A stretch of DNA of 47,225 bases from Clostridium arbusti SL206 (GTDB lineage: Bacteria > Bacillota > Clostridia > Clostridiales > Clostridiaceae). The DNA is taken from assembly GCF_000246895.1 (NCBI RefSeq), contig NZ_BAEV01000018.1:1-47225 (forward strand), read 5' to 3'. Of the stretch, positions 36,981-45,254 are shown piece by piece; the first letter of the stretch is position 1, and each line of letters opens with the position of its first letter. The notes below the pieces were generated by a model that saw nothing but the letters and a program-made list of their open reading frames with translations, was not told the origin of the DNA and ran no database searches. A program made the position numbers and the translations under genes.

Positions 36981-38765
36981 CTAAATTTCATATTTTACAT
37001 ATTTGTTATAAGTCTTATCATCTACTTCTGCAATTATCTTTGTTCCATTTTCTAAGAATTCTTCATTTTCAACCCTTGCATGTCTATGCAAATAAGCTAC
37101 ATCACTTTGTTCCACATAGGGTATAAGATATTCTACTTTTTTCAAGCTATTAGGTAATTCTTTACATATTTCTTGTAATAAAAGTTCTAAATTCATACCC
37201 TCTTTTGCTGATATCTCAACAATCTTATAGGTATTATACCTTTCCTTTATAAAATTAATCTTGCCTTCTTCTGCTTTATCTATTTTATTTAATATTAGCA
37301 TAATAGGCTTGTCACTAGCATTTAGCTCCTGTAATACATTTTCAACTGCTTCAATTTGTTCAATAACATTTTCATTAGAAACATCTACTACATGTAAAAG
37401 TAAATCAGAATAAATCACTTCTTCTAAAGTTGATTTGAATGCCTCCACAAGGTCATGTGGAAGTTTTCTTACAAACCCTACTGTATCAGTAAGAGTTGCA
37501 ATTCTACTATCCGGTAGTATTATAGCTCTCGTAGTTACATCCAAAGTTGCAAATAGCATATCTGCTTCAAATACACTTTCCTTTTTCACTGAATCCCTAG
37601 GCGCTGCCATAGTACAAAGCTTATTTCTCAAAGTTGATTTTCCTGCATTAGTATATCCTACAAGAGAAATTTTAGGTATATTTTCATTAGTTCTCTTTTC
37701 TCTTTGTACTTCTCTGTTCTTTCTTACCTTTTCAAGTTCTTTTGTAAGATCATAAACTCTTTCCCTTATATGTCTTTTATCAATTTCTAATTTCTTCTCC
37801 CCTGGTCCTTTAGTACCTATACCTCCGCCAGTTCTTGAAAGAACACTACCAAGTCCCATAAGTCTAGTAACTCTGTATTTTAATTGAGCAAGTTCAACTT
37901 GAATCTTAGCTTCCTTGCTCCTTGCTCTTTTAGCAAATATATCTAATATTAAAGTAGTTCTATCAATTACTTTTACCCCTAAAGCTTCTTCTAAATTTCT
38001 AACCTGAGAACCTGCAAGTTCATCATCAAAAATAATCAAGTTTGCAGACAATTCTTGCTTTATAAGGCCAATCTCCTCTACTTTTCCACTTCCTATATAC
38101 AAAGCTGTATCAATTTTATCCTTTTTTTGCAGCACAGAATATAGACATTGTACATCACAAGCTCTAGCCAGTTCAGATAATTCTTCAAGACTTTCTTCAT
38201 TCTCTATACCCACAAGAATTGCTCTTTCACTATTATCTTCTATAATGTTTTCACTTTTTATTGTGTCTTGTATGTATTTTAGTTTGTCTGTAAGATCAAA
38301 ATCCATAGCATAATTTAGGCTCATCGGTCCAACTATTTCTGGTTTAAGTACATCATTGTATACAGTGCAAAATCCTAGTGTAATATCTGTAATATCGCCA
38401 TCTCTTACTCCTATAGCTGCCATACAATCCAACTTTAATTTTATAAGAGCTGATATGTCTATCATTGATAATCTAGAATTGCCGCTTGGATGAGTATGAA
38501 CTACTCTCACTCCCGCAAGCTTTCTCTCCTTTATATCAATTAAAGGTAATTCAACGGTGGAACTATCACCTACTACTACACTAATAACTTTTCCTCGTCT
38601 ATCAATAGCTACACTTATTTCTCTATTTATAATTCCTGTAACATAGCTCATTATTTCAGCTATTTCTTCTGTTATAATATTATATTTAGGAATCTTAATT
38701 TCATATATTTCTTCTAGTCTTTGCAATAAAGAGTTCTTTACTCCTTGAACGTTGCCTAAAATCAT
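36981..38765 (-). CDS. hflX: Long HflX GTPase with an N-terminal JAMM-like domain
   Basis: About 594 residues; ordinary HflX is about 410-430. The C-terminal two thirds are HflX, a GTPase that binds and splits stalled ribosomes: ALYIGSGKVEEI and NLIIFDDELAGSQVRNLEE, GGGIGTKGPGEKKLE, the G1 loop GYTNAGKST near residue 370, G3 DTVGFVRKLPHDLVEAF and G4 LNKID. The extra N-terminal 170 residues contain RVVHTHPSGNSRLSMIDI near residue 88, which fits the JAMM/RadC metal motif H-x-H-x7-S-x2-D exactly, with an upstream Glu in INREISVA. Whether it is catalytic is unknown. ATG at 38765 follows GAGGGTGG. Confidence 0.92.
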   Translation of the reverse strand: MILGNVQGVKNSLLQRLEEIYEIKIPKYNIITEEIAEIMSYVTGIINREISVAIDRRGKVISVVVGDSSTVELPLIDIKERKLAGVRVVHTHPSGNSRLSMIDISALIKLKLDCMAAIGVRDGDITDITLGFCTVYNDVLKPEIVGPMSLNYAMDFDLTDKLKYIQDTIKSENIIEDNSERAILVGIENEESLEELSELARACDVQCLYSVLQKKDKIDTALYIGSGKVEEIGLIKQELSANLIIFDDELAGSQVRNLEEALGVKVIDRTTLILDIFAKRARSKEAKIQVELAQLKYRVTRLMGLGSVLSRTGGGIGTKGPGEKKLEIDKRHIRERVYDLTKELEKVRKNREVQREKRTNENIPKISLVGYTNAGKSTLRNKLCTMAAPRDSVKKESVFEADMLFATLDVTTRAIILPDSRIATLTDTVGFVRKLPHDLVEAFKSTLEEVIYSDLLLHVVDVSNENVIEQIEAVENVLQELNASDKPIMLILNKIDKAEEGKINFIKERYNTYKIVEISAKEGMNLELLLQEICKELPNSLKKVEYLIPYVEQSDVAYLHRHARVENEEFLENGTKIIAEVDDKTYNKYVKYEI

Positions 38766-38799
38766 ATTTACCACCCTCATTTTCTACTTAGTCATAGTA

Positions 38800-38870
38800 A
38801 AGAAAAACTAGTCAGTATGCTACCTATTTTCATTTATTATTTCATTTATTATTTCTTTTCATCTTCCTTA
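38800..38870. repeat. Decayed R1-like copy upstream of hflX
   Basis: aactagtcagtatgctacct followed by three tttattat-type repeats and ttttcatcttcctta keeps the R1 hairpin and a worn right end. Bases 38871-38952 are AT-rich and may hold the hflX promoter, but no clear pair of boxes was found. Confidence 0.55.
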
Positions 38871-38952
38871 TATTATCTGCTATTACTTGACAATTTATTT
38901 ATAATTTTATACTATAAGACCTTTATTGTAAATACAATAAGTTTTTCATACC

Positions 38953-39115
38953 TAAGGCACATTCAAATAAATAACTAGTCAGTATGCTAGTCTATTTTGA
39001 ATCATACTACGTTAACAGAACCCTCTGATAGCACCACTATCATCAGAACCTGTTTCCTTGTATAATTCAAAATATACGTCGCATCTTTGACTTATTATTT
39101 ATTTTCACATGCCTA
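38953..39115. repeat. R1 repeat, full-length copy 6
   Basis: Full R1 of the second subfamily: gaatcatac/gtataattc inner arms (one C-A mismatch) and central hairpin tgatag-cacca-ctatca. It lies between yunB (19 nt past its stop) and the hflX region, and makes up nearly half of the 368-base gap 38766-39133. Confidence 0.93.
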
Positions 39116-39133
39116 AATAACATATATGCCACA

Positions 39134-39799
39134 TTATTTTTGGGCAGGCAAATCAAATCCAGCTCTTTGTAAATCAAATTGCAGTGCAGTACTAGGTACC
39201 TTTCCCACAATAATAGTTTCAGCCAATGGTATTTGGCTTTTTACTTCTAATTTACTAATATTGGTTGGAAAAACCACTCTAACATTTGTCTTTACATTTA
39301 TGTATATACTGTGTTTAGTTTGATTTATGCCCTCGCTTTGAAACTTAGATGAATATTCCGTATCAATGCTCCCAATTGGCTGAGCTCTTACTGTTACCTT
39401 AGGCCCTATATTAGATATTATATTATTTTTTAAAATATATCCAATAGGTATCTTTATATCCATACTCCCTGAACTTTTCAGATCTTCTTGGGCTTTTATA
39501 GCAACTTCGCAAGCAATTTGATTCATCTTTAATGTGTCCGCTCTAAGCATTATAATGTTTCCTTCAGAATCTTTTTGTACTTTTATAACCTGATCGTAGT
39601 TAAATTTATCACTATATTCCTCTAATATAGCTTTATTTAGTATCTCTATGGTTCTTTTCTTTATTTCTTCATCTGCTATACTTACAACAGTTGGACTTAT
39701 CACACTATTTAATTTATATAGAAAAATATTGAATAAAACCAATACACCTATTAACACCATTAATATCTTTATCTTTGTTTTAGTATGTATTTTAACCAC
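39134..39799 (-). CDS. yunB: Sporulation protein YunB
   Basis: About 221 residues. One N-terminal membrane helix (about 10-28, IKILMVLIGVLVLFNIFLYK) is followed by an extracytoplasmic domain with TLKMNQIACEVAIKAQEDL, IPIGYILKNNIISNIGPKV, INQTKHSIYINV and VPLAETIIVGKVPSTAL-like (IPLAETIIVGKVPST), which mark the YunB family. In Bacillus the gene belongs to the mother-cell sporulation regulon, and its molecular role is unclear. The start is uncertain: the GTG at 39799 touches the AAGGGG site. R1 copy 7 begins 17 nt upstream. It is divergent from the PBP1A gene. Confidence 0.88.
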   Translation of the reverse strand: MVKIHTKTKIKILMVLIGVLVLFNIFLYKLNSVISPTVVSIADEEIKKRTIEILNKAILEEYSDKFNYDQVIKVQKDSEGNIIMLRADTLKMNQIACEVAIKAQEDLKSSGSMDIKIPIGYILKNNIISNIGPKVTVRAQPIGSIDTEYSSKFQSEGINQTKHSIYINVKTNVRVVFPTNISKLEVKSQIPLAETIIVGKVPSTALQFDLQRAGFDLPAQK

Positions 39800-39815
39800 C
39801 CCTTAATCTTGTCCT

Positions 39816-39978
39816 TAGGCATATTCAAATAAATAACTAGTCAGTATGCTAGTCTATTTTGAATCCTACTACGTCAACAGAACCTTCTGATAGCACCACT
39901 ATCATCAGAACCTATTTCCTTGTATAATTCAAAATAGACCTCGCATCTTTGACTTGTTATTTATTTTCACATGCCTTA
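39816..39978. repeat. R1 repeat, full-length copy 7 (mosaic)
   Basis: Its left inner arm is of subfamily 1 (gaatcctac) while the central hairpin and right arm are of subfamily 2 (tgatag-cacca-ctatca, gtataattc). The copy therefore looks like a recombinant between the two types. It sits 17 nt before the yunB start. Confidence 0.92.
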
Positions 39979-40167
39979 TATAAATATGTATGAAATTCTA
40001 GTGGAATAATTACATTTTTTGGTATATAATGATAAATAAAAAATATATATTTGTAAGATGAAATAAATAAATGTTTAAATCATAATAATTTATTTATTAA
40101 TAAACTATTAAATATGATAAAACAATCAAAACTATAGCCACTGAGATTTTAATAATACTCAATATTA

Positions 40168-40205
40168 TGCTATAATGTTAAAGCATTAGCTATGGTTTAA
40201 GGAGG
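40168..40205 (+). promoter_or_regulatory. PBP1A promoter (extended -10) and ribosome-binding site
   Basis: tgctataat at 40168-40176 is an extended -10 box, with only a weak -35 (tttaat, about 17 nt upstream). AAGGAGG at 40199-40205 precedes ATG 40213 by 7 nt. Bases 39979-40167 are AT-rich and I see nothing else in them; the 413-base gap 39800-40212 otherwise holds R1 copy 7. Confidence 0.65.
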
Positions 40206-40212
40206 ATAATTT

Positions 40213-42726
40213 ATGGCAAATAGTACAGGTAGTAGTGGTAATAAATCTACTACTAACAATAAAAAAAATTTAAAACAAAAAAAGAAAAAAAATCCGGTTG
40301 TAAAAGCATTTAAAATATTTTTTATAACTTTACTTTGTATAATAGTTATAGGCTCCGTTGCAGGTCTAGGTGTAGGTCTAGCTATGATAAAAACTGCTCC
40401 ATCTTTAGACGTAAACGGCACAATATTAAATTTAGATCAGCCCTCTGTACTATATGATGACAAAAATGAAATTATGGATACAGTCATAACCACACAAAAA
40501 AGGACTGTAGTACATATGGATTCTATACCACAAAACTTGTCGCATGCTTTTATAAGTATAGAAGATGAAAGATTCTATCAACATAATGGAATCGATATAA
40601 AAAGAATTGCTGGTGCTATGCTTATTAATATAAAAAATAAAGTTCTAAAGGAAAACGGTGGTATTCAAGGAGCTTCTACCATAACTCAAGAGCTTATAAA
40701 ACAGAGAATGTTTTTAACTGACTCGCTTCAAAATAGAATATCATGGAAAAGAAAGGTTCAAGAGGCTTATCTTGCCACTGAGCTTGAAAAGAATCTGACT
40801 AAAGATCAAATATTAGAAGCATATATGAACACAATATATCTGGGTGGTCAGGCAAATGGAGTTCAGGCAGCTTCAAAACAATACTTTAATAAAGATGTTA
40901 AGGATTTAAATCTTATTGAATGTGCCTTTATAGCAGGACTTCCACAAAGTCCATCAGCCTATTATCCGTTTTCATCCTATGCACAAAAGAATCCGTCTAT
41001 TTATCTAAATAGGACAAAAACAGTACTGCAGAAAATGCATGATAATAATTATATAAGTGATGCTGATTATTCCAATGCCCTTACGGATTTAGATAATAAT
41101 AAATTAGCTTTTAATCAGGGTTCAAACAGTAGCACTTATACTTATCAATGGTTTTCTTCTGCAGCAATGGAGCAGGTTAAAACTGATTTAAAAGCTCAAT
41201 ATAATTACACTGATGAGCAAGTTAATAATTTACTTAGTGATGGTGGCCTAAAAATATATACTACTATGGATAGGAATCTTGAAGATGCAACTAAAAAAGT
41301 TTTAGATAATGATTCATCCTATGGTTTTATATCTACAAAAGATAGGAGAGGTCTAGTAGAACCTCAAGCAGCAGCTAGCATAGTAGATTATCGTACTGGT
41401 GAAGTTAAAGCACTAATAGGCGGAAGAGGCACCCAGCCACCAGGCTCTTATAATAGAGCTTATGGTGCAAGTTTCCATCAAGCTGTTGGTTCTAGTATTA
41501 AACCACTTACAGTATATGCTCCTGCTATAGAAAACAAAGTTGTAACTGCTGGAACTGTTGTGGATGATAGTCCTCTATCTTCAAGTATATCAAGTAAATA
41601 CAGTGGTTATCAGCCTCACAATGACGATAATTCATATGGCGGTCCTACAACTATAAGCGATGCTATTACACGTTCTGTTAATGTAGTTGCAGTAAAGGTA
41701 GAAAATGAATTAGGAGTAACTACCGGTGCCGCTTATGGTGAGAAATTTGGTTTAACATTAAATTCTGAGGATAAGAGACCCACAGCCATGGCGGCTATAG
41801 CCCTTGGCCAATTAAATTATGGTAGTAATTCTACTACTATGGCCTCTGCCTATGGTACCTTTGGTAACAGTGGACTTTATATTCCTCCTAGATTATATAC
41901 AAAAGTGGTAGATAAAAATGGAAATAATATATTAGAAACTTCGGCTTCACCTAAAAAGATAATTTCACCACAAACTGCTTATATAATGTACGATTTACTA
42001 AAGGGACCTGTAGTAGGGCAAGGTGGAACAGCCCATGCTGCTAATTATGGAGATATGCCTGTAGCTGGTAAAACTGGTACTAGTACTAATAATAGAAATG
42101 TTTGGTTCTGTGGACTTACTCCTTATTACTCTGGTGCCGTTTGGATTGGAAATGATGATCAATCAGAATCTCCTGCACGTAGTTATACTTCTGCAAAGGT
42201 ATGGGGACTAATTATGCAGGAAGCTACAAAAAACCTTCCTGTAAAAGATTTACAAAGGCCTGAGGGTATAACGGATTTAAATAATCAATTATTTTTAGAT
42301 GGTACTGAGCCAACTATTGACTCTACTAATACAACTGAAAAAAATTCTCAGGATACATCAAAAGATGTAAATACTCCTGTGCCAGAGAATAAACAAAATC
42401 AAAATACTACTAATACTACTAACAGCACAAACACTACTGATCAATCAAAAGATAATAATACTAATAGCAATGGAGCAAATAATAACACTGAAACTATACC
42501 GGTTCAAAAACCTAATGGTTCTAATACTAAAGAGACTACTCCTACTTCTGGCAGCAATACTACCGGAAATGCTACTACTCCATCAAAAACTGATCAAGGT
42601 AAACAGAATACAAGTGACGATAAAACAAATAATTCAAATAATACTGATAATAAATCTAATAATACCAATACTAGTAGTAATTCAGGTAATGCTAGTAATA
42701 ACAAAACAAATAGCAATGCAAAATAA
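40213..42726 (+). CDS. Class A penicillin-binding protein (PBP1A type)
   Basis: An 837-residue bifunctional cell-wall enzyme. A basic cytoplasmic tail (1-34), a membrane helix (35-58), the GT51 glycosyltransferase domain with catalytic Glu at 117 in IEDERFYQHNGID, and EAYLATELEKNLTKDQILEAY. The transpeptidase has SxxK at S427-K430 (SSIKP), SVN at 488-490 and KTGTS at 620-624. Residues about 705-837 are a low-complexity Asn/Thr/Ser tail, probably a wall-spanning disordered segment. Many tail codons are AAT and ACT, so the tail can change length by slippage. Convergent with spoVAE; both share one terminator. Confidence 0.95.
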   Translation: MANSTGSSGNKSTTNNKKNLKQKKKKNPVVKAFKIFFITLLCIIVIGSVAGLGVGLAMIKTAPSLDVNGTILNLDQPSVLYDDKNEIMDTVITTQKRTVVHMDSIPQNLSHAFISIEDERFYQHNGIDIKRIAGAMLINIKNKVLKENGGIQGASTITQELIKQRMFLTDSLQNRISWKRKVQEAYLATELEKNLTKDQILEAYMNTIYLGGQANGVQAASKQYFNKDVKDLNLIECAFIAGLPQSPSAYYPFSSYAQKNPSIYLNRTKTVLQKMHDNNYISDADYSNALTDLDNNKLAFNQGSNSSTYTYQWFSSAAMEQVKTDLKAQYNYTDEQVNNLLSDGGLKIYTTMDRNLEDATKKVLDNDSSYGFISTKDRRGLVEPQAAASIVDYRTGEVKALIGGRGTQPPGSYNRAYGASFHQAVGSSIKPLTVYAPAIENKVVTAGTVVDDSPLSSSISSKYSGYQPHNDDNSYGGPTTISDAITRSVNVVAVKVENELGVTTGAAYGEKFGLTLNSEDKRPTAMAAIALGQLNYGSNSTTMASAYGTFGNSGLYIPPRLYTKVVDKNGNNILETSASPKKIISPQTAYIMYDLLKGPVVGQGGTAHAANYGDMPVAGKTGTSTNNRNVWFCGLTPYYSGAVWIGNDDQSESPARSYTSAKVWGLIMQEATKNLPVKDLQRPEGITDLNNQLFLDGTEPTIDSTNTTEKNSQDTSKDVNTPVPENKQNQNTTNTTNSTNTTDQSKDNNTNSNGANNNTETIPVQKPNGSNTKETTPTSGSNTTGNATTPSKTDQGKQNTSDDKTNNSNNTDNKSNNTNTSSNSGNASNNKTNSNAK

Positions 42727-42765
42727 AAGAACTAGAGCTTAGAATTCTAAGCTCTAGTTCTTTTA
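42724..42765. terminator. Bidirectional terminator between PBP1A and spoVAE
   Basis: A perfect 42-bp palindrome, taaaagaactagagcttaga and its complement, with A- and T-rich ends on both strands. It overlaps the PBP1A stop and encodes the last residues (KRTRA) of the facing SpoVAE protein. Confidence 0.93.
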
Positions 42766-43319
42766 TATTCTGATATTATCTTCTCTAATGCCTTTGTAAT
42801 TATTGGCGATCCAGATTCTATACTATCCAAATCGTCCATTTTCCCTGGATCCCCTATTCCCACTGTAAATAGTTTAGAATAATCATCTATTGAATTAACG
42901 GTATCCCCTTTTAAAATTTTATTGTCTAATTTATTTCCATGTTTATCTACAGCAGAGCTAACTACATTTCCAAATTTGTCTATCGATAAATCTACTTTTG
43001 TTCCTCTTCCTCCAAAAGTATTAGATGCCACAGCAATTATACCCATCACTTCAACTTCCTTGCTATTAATAATATACTCCATAGCCCTTTCGCCTTTTCC
43101 CTTACCAGTGTTACCTCTATCATCTACCATTACAATTACAGGATCATACTTTGCTATATTTATTAATTGTATTATATCACTACCGCTTAAACTTGTAGGA
43201 TTACCTGCTGACATGGAAATACATCTTCCATGAATGTTATCAGCAGCTGTTTCAACTGCCTTTCTTGCTATTCTATCACCATCTGTAACTATAATCACTC
43301 TCTTTCTTAAATTGTTCAT
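42747..43319 (-). CDS. spoVAEa: Stage V sporulation protein AE, soluble (SpoVAEa type)
   Basis: A 190-residue protein without membrane helices and with a Rossmann-like start, KRVIIVTDGDRIARKAVETAA, and the VMVDDRGNTGKGKGERAMEYI block seen in SpoVAEa. It is the last gene of the spoVA operon that moves Ca2+-dipicolinate into the forespore. Its start overlaps the SpoVAEb stop by 4 nt (ATGA type). The final codons lie in the shared terminator hairpin. Expression is expected late in the forespore (sigma-G) by analogy; no convincing site was found. Confidence 0.88.
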   Translation of the reverse strand: MNNLRKRVIIVTDGDRIARKAVETAADNIHGRCISMSAGNPTSLSGSDIIQLINIAKYDPVIVMVDDRGNTGKGKGERAMEYIINSKEVEVMGIIAVASNTFGGRGTKVDLSIDKFGNVVSSAVDKHGNKLDNKILKGDTVNSIDDYSKLFTVGIGDPGKMDDLDSIESGSPIITKALEKIISEYKRTRA

Positions 43320-43687
43320 TGTTTAGTTTTAGGGTTAAAGATCAATGCCATTACATATCCAAATACTATTGATGCAGCCACACCACCAGCAGATCCCCTT
43401 ATTCCTCCAATAAACGCTCCTATAAGTCCCTTTGAATCCACTTCTTTCATAGTAGCCTTAGCAAGAACATATCCAAAGCCAGGCAAAGGAACCCTAGCAC
43501 CCTCTCCTCCAATATCAACAATTACATCATAAATATTTAGAGCTCCAAGAATTACGCCTATAGTAACAAAGCTTACAAGTATTCTAGCTGGAGTAAGGGA
43601 GGTTTTATCCATAAGTATCTGACCTATTACGCACATTATTCCTCCAATAATAAACGCCCACAAATAATCCATAATCATAAATATCAC
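43316..43687 (-). CDS. spoVAEb: Stage V sporulation protein AE, membrane (SpoVAEb type)
   Basis: 123 residues, nearly all hydrophobic, with about four helices: DYLWAFIIGGIMCVIGQILM, ARILVSFVTIGVILGALNIYD, the VPLPGFGYVLAKATM segment and GVAASIVFGYVMALIF. GGEGARVPLPGFG is the family mark and matches the SpoVAC-type paralogue GAGTVVPITGF. It should form the inner-membrane dipicolinate channel with SpoVAC and SpoVAD. ATGA overlap with the spoVAD stop indicates coupled translation. Confidence 0.92.
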   Translation of the reverse strand: MIFMIMDYLWAFIIGGIMCVIGQILMDKTSLTPARILVSFVTIGVILGALNIYDVIVDIGGEGARVPLPGFGYVLAKATMKEVDSKGLIGAFIGGIRGSAGGVAASIVFGYVMALIFNPKTKQ

Positions 43688-44694
43688 ACTCCAAATTCTA
43701 TTGATACAGCATGAGCTATTCCCGGAATAGTTTCACCCTGTAAGCTTGAGGTAGTACTCATAAGTGCTCCGGTAGATAATATTAGTACCCTCTTTAGTTT
43801 TCCGCTTAACATATTCTTATATATGTACCCACAATCTACCACAGCAGAACAACCACAACCGCTTCCTCCAGCATTAGCAGCTTCATCTCCTCCATAGATT
43901 TTATCTCCGCAATCCATATATATATCCTTTATATCATATCCATAAACTTTAAGTAATTTTTCTGTTATTACTTTTCCATATTTACCCAAATCACCTGTGG
44001 CTATTAAATCATAGTCCTTTGGAGTTGTTCCAGTATCCTTAAAATGCTGCTTAATTGTATCTATAGCTGCTGGAGCCATAGCTGCTCCCATATTATTTGC
44101 ATCTGTAATGCCATAATCCTTAACCTTACCTGTAGTAATATATCTTATATATGGAAAATTTCCTTCTTTACTAAGCAGCATTGCACCGGCTCCAGTTACA
44201 GTCCAATGTGCCGTAGGGTGTCTTTGACTTCCATATTCAAGAGGGTATCTAAATTGCCTCTCAGCTGCTGAAAAATGCGAAGACGTAGCAGCTATTGCAT
44301 TATTAGCATAGCCTCCATCCATAAAAATAGCAGCAATGCTTAAAGACTCCGTCATTGTAGAACATGCTCCATACAATCCTATGAAAGGTATGTCTAAATC
44401 TCTTGCCGCAAAATTTGAAGAACTAATCTGATTTAATAAATCTCCTGCAAATAAATAATTTATATCCTGCTCTGTAAGACCTGCTTTTTTTATGCATTCT
44501 GTAATAGCACTATGCAGCATACTGCTTTCTGCTTTTTCATAACTTTTTTGGCCGTTTAAATCATCTTTTAATATTAAATCAAAATAATCTCTTAAAGGTC
44601 CTGCTCCTTCCTTTGGACCGACTACAGAATAGGTGGAAATTATTCTAGGTTTACTTTCAATTTTTATTGTCTGTTTTCCTATTCTTTTTCCCAA
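43684..44694 (-). CDS. spoVAD: Stage V sporulation protein AD (thiolase-fold DPA binding)
   Basis: About 336 residues. SpoVAD is a thiolase-fold protein that binds dipicolinic acid during spore formation. Family blocks: GKRIGKQTI, SVVGPKEGAGPLRDYF, LFAGDLLNQISSSNFAARDL, LYGACSTMTESL, AAERQFRYPLEYG, TGDLGKYG and GGSGCGCSAVV. TTG at 44694 is the suggested start since AGGTGA lies 5 nt before it; a GTG at 44703 has no site and touches the spoVAC stop. The C terminus overlaps the next gene by 4 nt. Confidence 0.95.
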   Translation of the reverse strand: MGKRIGKQTIKIESKPRIISTYSVVGPKEGAGPLRDYFDLILKDDLNGQKSYEKAESSMLHSAITECIKKAGLTEQDINYLFAGDLLNQISSSNFAARDLDIPFIGLYGACSTMTESLSIAAIFMDGGYANNAIAATSSHFSAAERQFRYPLEYGSQRHPTAHWTVTGAGAMLLSKEGNFPYIRYITTGKVKDYGITDANNMGAAMAPAAIDTIKQHFKDTGTTPKDYDLIATGDLGKYGKVITEKLLKVYGYDIKDIYMDCGDKIYGGDEAANAGGSGCGCSAVVDCGYIYKNMLSGKLKRVLILSTGALMSTTSSLQGETIPGIAHAVSIEFGV

Positions 44695-44703
44695 ACCAAT
44701 CAC

Positions 44704-45153
44704 CTACTTTATAAAATAATATATTATACCAACTATTACCGAAGAAGTTATTCCATATACTAAAACTGGCCCTGCTATAGTAAACATCTTTGCACCTACT
44801 CCAAGAATATACCCTTCCTTTTTAAACTCAATAGCTGGAGAAACTATAGAGTTTGCGAATCCAGTAATGGGTACTACTGTTCCCGCTCCAGCAAAACTTG
44901 CCAATTTATCATAAATTCCAATTCCAGTTAACAGGGATCCTATAAATATCATGATAATAGTTACCCATATAAGAGTATCATCTGTTGGTATACCCATACT
45001 GATAAGAAAATTGTAAAAAAATTGACCTATATCACAAATAACTCCTCCTACAAGGAAAGCGCAAATACAATTTTTATATATCTTTGACTTAGGTGAACTT
45101 TCTTTCGTCACTCTATGAAATTTTTCTTTTATTTTATCCTCCTGTTTTGCCAT
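44704..45153 (-). CDS. spoVAC: Stage V sporulation protein AC (membrane)
   Basis: About 149 residues. After a polar N terminus (KEKFHRVTKESSPKSKIYKN) come four hydrophobic helices, with GTVVPITGFANSIVSPAIEFKKEG-type sequence between the second and third; this is the SpoVAC signature. SpoVAC acts as a mechanosensitive-like channel in the spore inner membrane in Bacillus. ATG at 45153 follows GGGAG by 8 nt; the ATG at 45171 has no site. It begins the spoVA operon here; spoVAA and spoVAB are absent, as is usual in Clostridium. Confidence 0.93.
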   Translation of the reverse strand: MAKQEDKIKEKFHRVTKESSPKSKIYKNCICAFLVGGVICDIGQFFYNFLISMGIPTDDTLIWVTIIMIFIGSLLTGIGIYDKLASFAGAGTVVPITGFANSIVSPAIEFKKEGYILGVGAKMFTIAGPVLVYGITSSVIVGIIYYFIK

Positions 45154-45224
45154 GCCTTTTGCTCCCTTCATAAACCATCTTCAAAAATATTATTTGCATT
45201 TAATATATTTTTAAACATATAAAT

Positions 45225-45254
45225 AAAAAAGATAGCATGATTTCTCATACTATC
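45225..45254 (-). terminator. Terminator of the spoIIA operon after sigF
   Basis: Minus-strand gatagtatga/tcatgctatc stem (one mismatch) with a 4-nt loop and TTTTTT. It overlaps the sigF stop codon region and separates sigF from spoVAC, so the early and late sporulation genes are probably separate transcripts. Confidence 0.85.

Noticed and set aside
6950-39978. R1 copies as a CRISPR array or as insertion sequences
   Set aside because: Copies are kilobases apart without regular spacers, and none contains an open frame that could be a transposase.
42470-42742. Second plus-strand frame over the PBP1A tail
   Set aside because: It is an out-of-frame reading of the Asn/Thr-rich low-complexity tail, without a ribosome-binding site.
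45172-45222. Sigma-G promoter upstream of spoVAC
   Set aside because: gttta and caaataa at about 15-nt spacing resemble sigma-G boxes only weakly in this AT-rich stretch; expected from Bacillus but not supported here.
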